From contig NZ_QENZ01000003.1 in NCBI RefSeq assembly GCF_003096835.1, positions 558,001 to 622,000 on the forward strand: a DNA stretch of 64,000 bases, read 5' to 3'. Made by a program: the position numbers and the translations under genes. The notes beneath the pieces are model-generated. The model searched no databases, was not told the origin of the DNA, and saw only the letters and a program-made list of their open reading frames with translations. Source of the DNA: Balneicella halophila. GTDB taxonomy: Bacteria; Bacteroidota; Bacteroidia; Bacteroidales; Balneicellaceae. Positions 60,775 through 64,000 of the stretch are shown here, piece after piece. How positions within the stretch are numbered: the stretch's first letter is position 1; every line of letters starts with the position of its first letter.

Positions 60775-62250
60775 ATGAATAAACCACTTTATATTTATAA
60801 TACATTATCGCGAAAGAAAGAGGAATTTAAACCTTTAGTTGAGGGGCATGTCGGTTTATACGTATGTGGACCCACAGTGTATAGTAACTCACACTTAGGT
60901 CATGCTCGTCCATATATTACATTCGATTTATTGTATCGCTATCTTACATTTTTAGGAAATAAAGTGAGATATGTTCGTAACATTACCGATGTGGGGCATT
61001 TGGAAGATGAAGTTGAAGGTGTTGGCGAAGATCGCATAGCAAAGAAAGCTCGTTTAGAACAGTTAGAACCTATGGAGGTGGTACAAAAATATATGAATAC
61101 TTTTCAGCATAATATGGATCAACTCAATATTATTCGTCCAAGCATAGAGCCACGTGCTTCTGGTCATATTATTGAGCAGATTCAAATGATTGAAGAAATA
61201 CTCGAGCAGGGATATGCTTATGAAATCAACGGTTCTGTATATTTTGATGTAGAGAAATACAATAAGGATTATCACTATGGAAAGTTGTCAGGGCGGAATT
61301 TAGAAGATACGCTAACCAATACGCGTAAACTTGACGGTCAGGATGAAAAGAAGAATCCATTCGATTTTGCATTGTGGAAAAAAGCATCACCGGAGCACAT
61401 TATGCGTTGGCCTTCTAAGTGGAGTGACGGCTTTCCGGGTTGGCACTTAGAATGCTCTACGATGAGTACAAAATATCTTGGTGAGCAGTTTGATATACAC
61501 GGAGGTGGCATGGATTTGACTTTCCCGCACCACGAGTGTGAAATTGCACAAAATACAGCAAGCAAAGGAAAAGAAGCTGTAAAATATTGGATGCACAACA
61601 ATATGATTACTATCAATGGGCAAAAAATGGCTCGTTCGCTAGGTAATTTCATCACCTTGGATGAATTATTCAGCGGAACGCATGAAATACTAGAGCAACC
61701 GTATTCCCCAATGACTATACGCTTCTTTATTTTACAAGCACATTATCGCAGTACGGTAAATTTCTCCAATGAAGCATTACAGGCGTCACAGAAAGGCTTA
61801 GAGAGACTCATGAGTGCAGTAGATGTACTGGGTGAGTTAAAGTCATCAGAGGCTTCGACAGTTGAGATAAAGGGTTTACAAGAGAAATGCTTTGAAGCGT
61901 TAAGTGATGATTTAAACAGCCCTATCGCTATTGCGCATCTTTTTGACGGAGTCAAGATGATTAACTCTATAAAAGCAGAAAAAGAAACAATTTCAGCAGA
62001 TGATTTACAAGAATTAAAGGAATTTTATCATACGATGGTGTTCGATATCTTGGGTTTGAAAAAAGAAGATGAAACAGCCTCTGCTGATAATGAAACGGTA
62101 GCTGGTTTGATGCAATTAGTCATAAGTTTGAGGCAAAATGCCAAAACAGCAAAAGACTGGGCTACCGCAGATAAGATTCGTGATAAATTAAAGGAGATTG
62201 GGATTATAGTAAAAGATACCAAAGACGGTGCTGAGTGGGAGAAAGAATAA
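60775..62250 (+). CDS. cysS: Cysteine--tRNA ligase
   Basis: A 491-residue class I aminoacyl-tRNA synthetase that charges tRNA-Cys. The zinc-binding Cys31 in YVCGPTVY, the HIGH motif HLGHARPY (residues 40-43), the His/Cys/Glu zinc block [23 protein letters not shown] and the KMSKS equivalent KMARSLGNF are all present. Length is as expected. It has tandem -7 elements upstream, and the glutaminyl cyclase gene starts 31 bases after its stop, so the two may be cotranscribed. Confidence 0.96.
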   Translation: MNKPLYIYNTLSRKKEEFKPLVEGHVGLYVCGPTVYSNSHLGHARPYITFDLLYRYLTFLGNKVRYVRNITDVGHLEDEVEGVGEDRIAKKARLEQLEPMEVVQKYMNTFQHNMDQLNIIRPSIEPRASGHIIEQIQMIEEILEQGYAYEINGSVYFDVEKYNKDYHYGKLSGRNLEDTLTNTRKLDGQDEKKNPFDFALWKKASPEHIMRWPSKWSDGFPGWHLECSTMSTKYLGEQFDIHGGGMDLTFPHHECEIAQNTASKGKEAVKYWMHNNMITINGQKMARSLGNFITLDELFSGTHEILEQPYSPMTIRFFILQAHYRSTVNFSNEALQASQKGLERLMSAVDVLGELKSSEASTVEIKGLQEKCFEALSDDLNSPIAIAHLFDGVKMINSIKAEKETISADDLQELKEFYHTMVFDILGLKKEDETASADNETVAGLMQLVISLRQNAKTAKDWATADKIRDKLKEIGIIVKDTKDGAEWEKE

Positions 62251-62263
62251 GTGAATACCACTT

Positions 62264-62283
62264 ATATTTAAAATTTTAAATAT
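62264..62283. repeat. Perfect 20-bp AT palindrome at the glutaminyl cyclase start
   Basis: The 20 bases centred on AAAATTTT are identical to their reverse complement and run into the first two bases of the ATG at 62282. The composition is pure A/T, so chance cannot be excluded; it could fold over the start codon. Confidence 0.4.
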
Positions 62284-63322
62284 GAACAGAATATTTCAAA
62301 CTTTTTGTCTTATCTTCTTGCTTTCTTGTGGCAGTTCTAAAGATACTGCTATTGAATTCGAAAGTCCTAAAAAGAGCATTCAATATATGGATAATGAGAA
62401 TGTGGAAGTTAAACTTAATGTTATTGGGAATGTGGACTCAATAAGCCTTTTGCTAAATAATGAAATCACAATATCTGTAAAAGATAATTCTGCTAATATA
62501 TCATCAGATAAGCTTATTTTAGGTGAAAATATATTGGTTGCTAAAGCTTTTAAAAGCGGAGAAAATATAGCAAAGAAATATTTATTGTTTGAGGTAGCCA
62601 CGAAACATGTTCCTAATATTTGGAAGCCTAAAGTTCTCCGCAAAATTCCACATGACGAGAAAGCGTTTACTCAAGGGTTATTCTTCTATAATGATAAGTT
62701 GTATGAAACAACTGGAGAGCGAACCCACTCACGCTTAATGATGATAAACCCTGAAGATGGAAAAGTTTTAAATAGAAAGCGTTTGCCCGACCAATATTTT
62801 GGAGAAGGCTCGACCGTTTGGAACAATAAAATTTATCATATAACTTGGACTTCCGGGAAAGGGTTTATATTCAATCCTGAAACATTAGAGCAGACCGGTA
62901 CTTTTAACTACGGCAAGCATTCCAAAGAAGGTTGGGGATTGACTACAGTTGATAATAATTTAGTAATGAGTAACGGATCTGATAAATTATTGTTTTTCCT
63001 CCCTAAAGCGATGCAATTTTATAAGACCCTGACAGTTGTCGGTGACAGGGGAAATCAAACGCAGCTTAATGAGTTGGAGTACGACGGCACTTATATCTAT
63101 GCTAACGTGTGGATGACTAACGAAATATTGGCAATTAGTCCAAAGACAGGACGTGTAGAGGCTATTATTGACTGCTCCGAATTACTTGCTTTGGAGAAAA
63201 AGGCACAAAACAACCCGATGTCTGATGTTCTCAACGGCATCGCTTATCAGCCTAAAACAAAAACGTTTTTCCTTACAGGAAAGAATTGGGAACATATCTA
63301 CGAGGTTGAGTTGAAGAAATAA
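62282..63322 (+). CDS. Glutaminyl-peptide cyclotransferase lipoprotein
   Basis: A 346-residue exported enzyme of the glutamine cyclotransferase family, which converts N-terminal Gln to pyroglutamate. A lipobox LLSC (Cys17) marks it as a lipoprotein. A short Ig-like segment (about 25-110) precedes the beta-propeller catalytic domain, with family motifs HDEKAFTQGLFFYNDKLYETTGERTHS, FGEGSTVWNNKIYHITW, GWGLTTVDNNLVMSNGSD and LNELEYDGTYIYANVW in order. N-terminal pyroglutamate is common on T9SS-secreted proteins in this phylum, so a role in cargo maturation is plausible. A perfect AT palindrome covers the start. Confidence 0.88.
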   Translation: MNRIFQTFCLIFLLSCGSSKDTAIEFESPKKSIQYMDNENVEVKLNVIGNVDSISLLLNNEITISVKDNSANISSDKLILGENILVAKAFKSGENIAKKYLLFEVATKHVPNIWKPKVLRKIPHDEKAFTQGLFFYNDKLYETTGERTHSRLMMINPEDGKVLNRKRLPDQYFGEGSTVWNNKIYHITWTSGKGFIFNPETLEQTGTFNYGKHSKEGWGLTTVDNNLVMSNGSDKLLFFLPKAMQFYKTLTVVGDRGNQTQLNELEYDGTYIYANVWMTNEILAISPKTGRVEAIIDCSELLALEKKAQNNPMSDVLNGIAYQPKTKTFFLTGKNWEHIYEVELKK

Positions 63323-63473
63323 TAATTAGTCTGTTAAAAGCTTTTGTAGCGGTACATTTTCCCTATTTTGTTACCAAAGTCCCGCTTTCCGTTCCTATCT
63401 TTTTTCACACGCACTCATTCCAACCCACAAAAAAGGATAACCACTCCAATCGGGGCTATTTATTGGGGGGGCT

Positions 63474-63513
63474 GTCTTTCTGAACGCAGTGAAGAGTCTC
63501 ATGCTACTATTTG
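63474..63513. repeat. Dispersed intergenic repeat, copy B (63.5 kb)
   Basis: Begins gtctttctgaacgcagtgaa and continues gagtctcatgctactattt. The first part matches 58335 onward directly, and 63491-63512 matches 58389-58411 in inverted orientation with a single mismatch. Confidence 0.6.
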
Positions 63514-63731
63514 TCTAAGTGAAAAGTTTAAAATAGAAAAGTAAAAATTATCAGTTCGTGATATTACCATTAATATAGTCACGTAGCGTTGACAGACATT
63601 GAAAGCATAGCGTTAAAAAACGGCGTGCTGTAGTCGTAAAGAAACAGGAAGTGTTTGGGCATAGCGAGCTTTCCTGTTTTAGGCTACGTTGTTTCGTTTT
63701 AGCTTATGTTTTCACAGTATTGAGTTTTTAG

Positions 63732-63757
63732 TTCGTTTTGGGTCAAGCCAAAATGAA
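63732..63757. repeat. Intergenic hairpin
   Basis: Ten-base arms ttcgttttgg / ccaaaatgaa with one G-T wobble and loop gtcaag. An A/G-rich tract follows. It may act as a terminator for transcription from the right or as a repeat unit. Confidence 0.45.
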
Positions 63758-64000
63758 TAGAAAGAAAAGAAAAGAAAAACAAAAATCAAAGGCAAGGATA
63801 TTGATTTGTTGTTAAAAAAATGCTCTATGTTAACCGTGAAAGCACTTTTTTAAGCCTCTTTGATCTTAGAATTTTCCTCAACTAAAAATAAATTAACCTT
63901 ACTTAAAGAGGCTTACATGAGGTTACTTTTATGAACTCTTGGTATTTTTAGGTGGTTGTGCAACAGTTACCAATTTTATGCACTGGCTTTCTCATTCCCA

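Larger units (their letters stand above)
63323..64000. other. Gene-free, hairpin-rich region of 678 bases at the window end
   Basis: No coding region is supportable on either strand. It contains several separate structures: an inverted pair at 63396-63439, the dispersed repeat copy at 63474-63512, AAACAGGAA (63642-63650) with TTCCTGTTT (63671-63679), a hairpin at 63732-63757 (stem around ttttgg/ccaaaa), and an 11-bp perfect inverted repeat TAAGCCTCTTT / AAAGAGGCTTA (63851-63861 and 63905-63915). Close to the edge is a GTTG-TG-CAAC element (63954-63963). It reads like a mosaic of intergenic repeats; whether a mobile element lies beyond the edge cannot be seen. Confidence 0.55.

Noticed and set aside
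1-64000. CRISPR arrays, tRNA or rRNA genes
   Set aside because: No evenly spaced direct repeats, no cloverleaf with a TTC-type T-arm between genes, and no rRNA-like segment was seen; intergenic gaps are mostly too short.

Overview
This is a chromosomal stretch from a member of the Bacteroidota. The evidence is a low-GC standard-code genome, many type IX secretion/gliding proteins (PorP/SprF, a PorE-like OmpA protein, GldH, SprE/PorW, PorX, a type B C-terminal sorting domain), a TonB receptor with a carboxypeptidase-regulatory N-terminus, the long eukaryote-like IleRS, GlnRS, and recurrent -7 promoter elements of the Bacteroidetes type (TAnnTTTG). I cannot assign an order or species. No rRNA, tRNA, CRISPR array, prophage or intact insertion sequence was seen.

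Layout. 1-2.7 kb: reverse-strand run of an Ig-like lipoprotein, a DUF3108 protein and the start of rdgB. 2.8-10.5 kb: glnS, a dipeptidyl peptidase III lipoprotein, an orphan cytosine-5 DNA methyltransferase, a Prx6-type peroxiredoxin and an MdtD-like exporter. 10.5-15.6 kb: a TonB receptor diverging from a DtxR/MntR regulator with a DtxR-box-like operator between them, then ruvB, a small membrane protein and DoxX. 15.6-22.4 kb: GSCFA protein, queG, NlpC/P60 peptidase, NUDIX hydrolase, the PorE-like/PorP pair and dtd. 22.6-28.1 kb: ileS, a family 9 glycosyltransferase, a DksA-like protein and lspA. 28.2-38.2 kb: a tightly packed co-directional run, ricT-gldH-trmB-ATL-mrp-sprE-porX-tsaE-exo/endonuclease, that mixes gliding/secretion genes with housekeeping genes. 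38.2-46.6 kb: 3'-5' exonuclease, udk, manA, engB, prs, rplY, pth, gamma carbonic anhydrase, ftsY, rimO. 46.6-58.1 kb: envelope block with SLBB export protein, cation/proton antiporter, ridA and lptD on the reverse strand, facing amidase, MlaD and lepA on the forward strand. 58.1-64 kb: a disrupted T9SS cargo gene set in repeat-bearing DNA, cysS, glutaminyl cyclase, and a 0.7-kb gene-free, hairpin-rich tail.

How it works together. Most genes are core functions: translation, cofactor or tRNA modification, and envelope building. The accessory biology centres on secretion and gliding (GldH, SprE, PorX, PorP/PorE) and on metal uptake control. I do not see a clear-cut, wholly new system. The best leads are the metal-regulated TonB/DtxR pair, a shared SPOR-like C-terminal domain on the adjacent amidase and MlaD proteins, a duplicated C-terminal domain in SprE, two candidate leaderless transcripts, and a dispersed intergenic repeat family at 58 and 63 kb.
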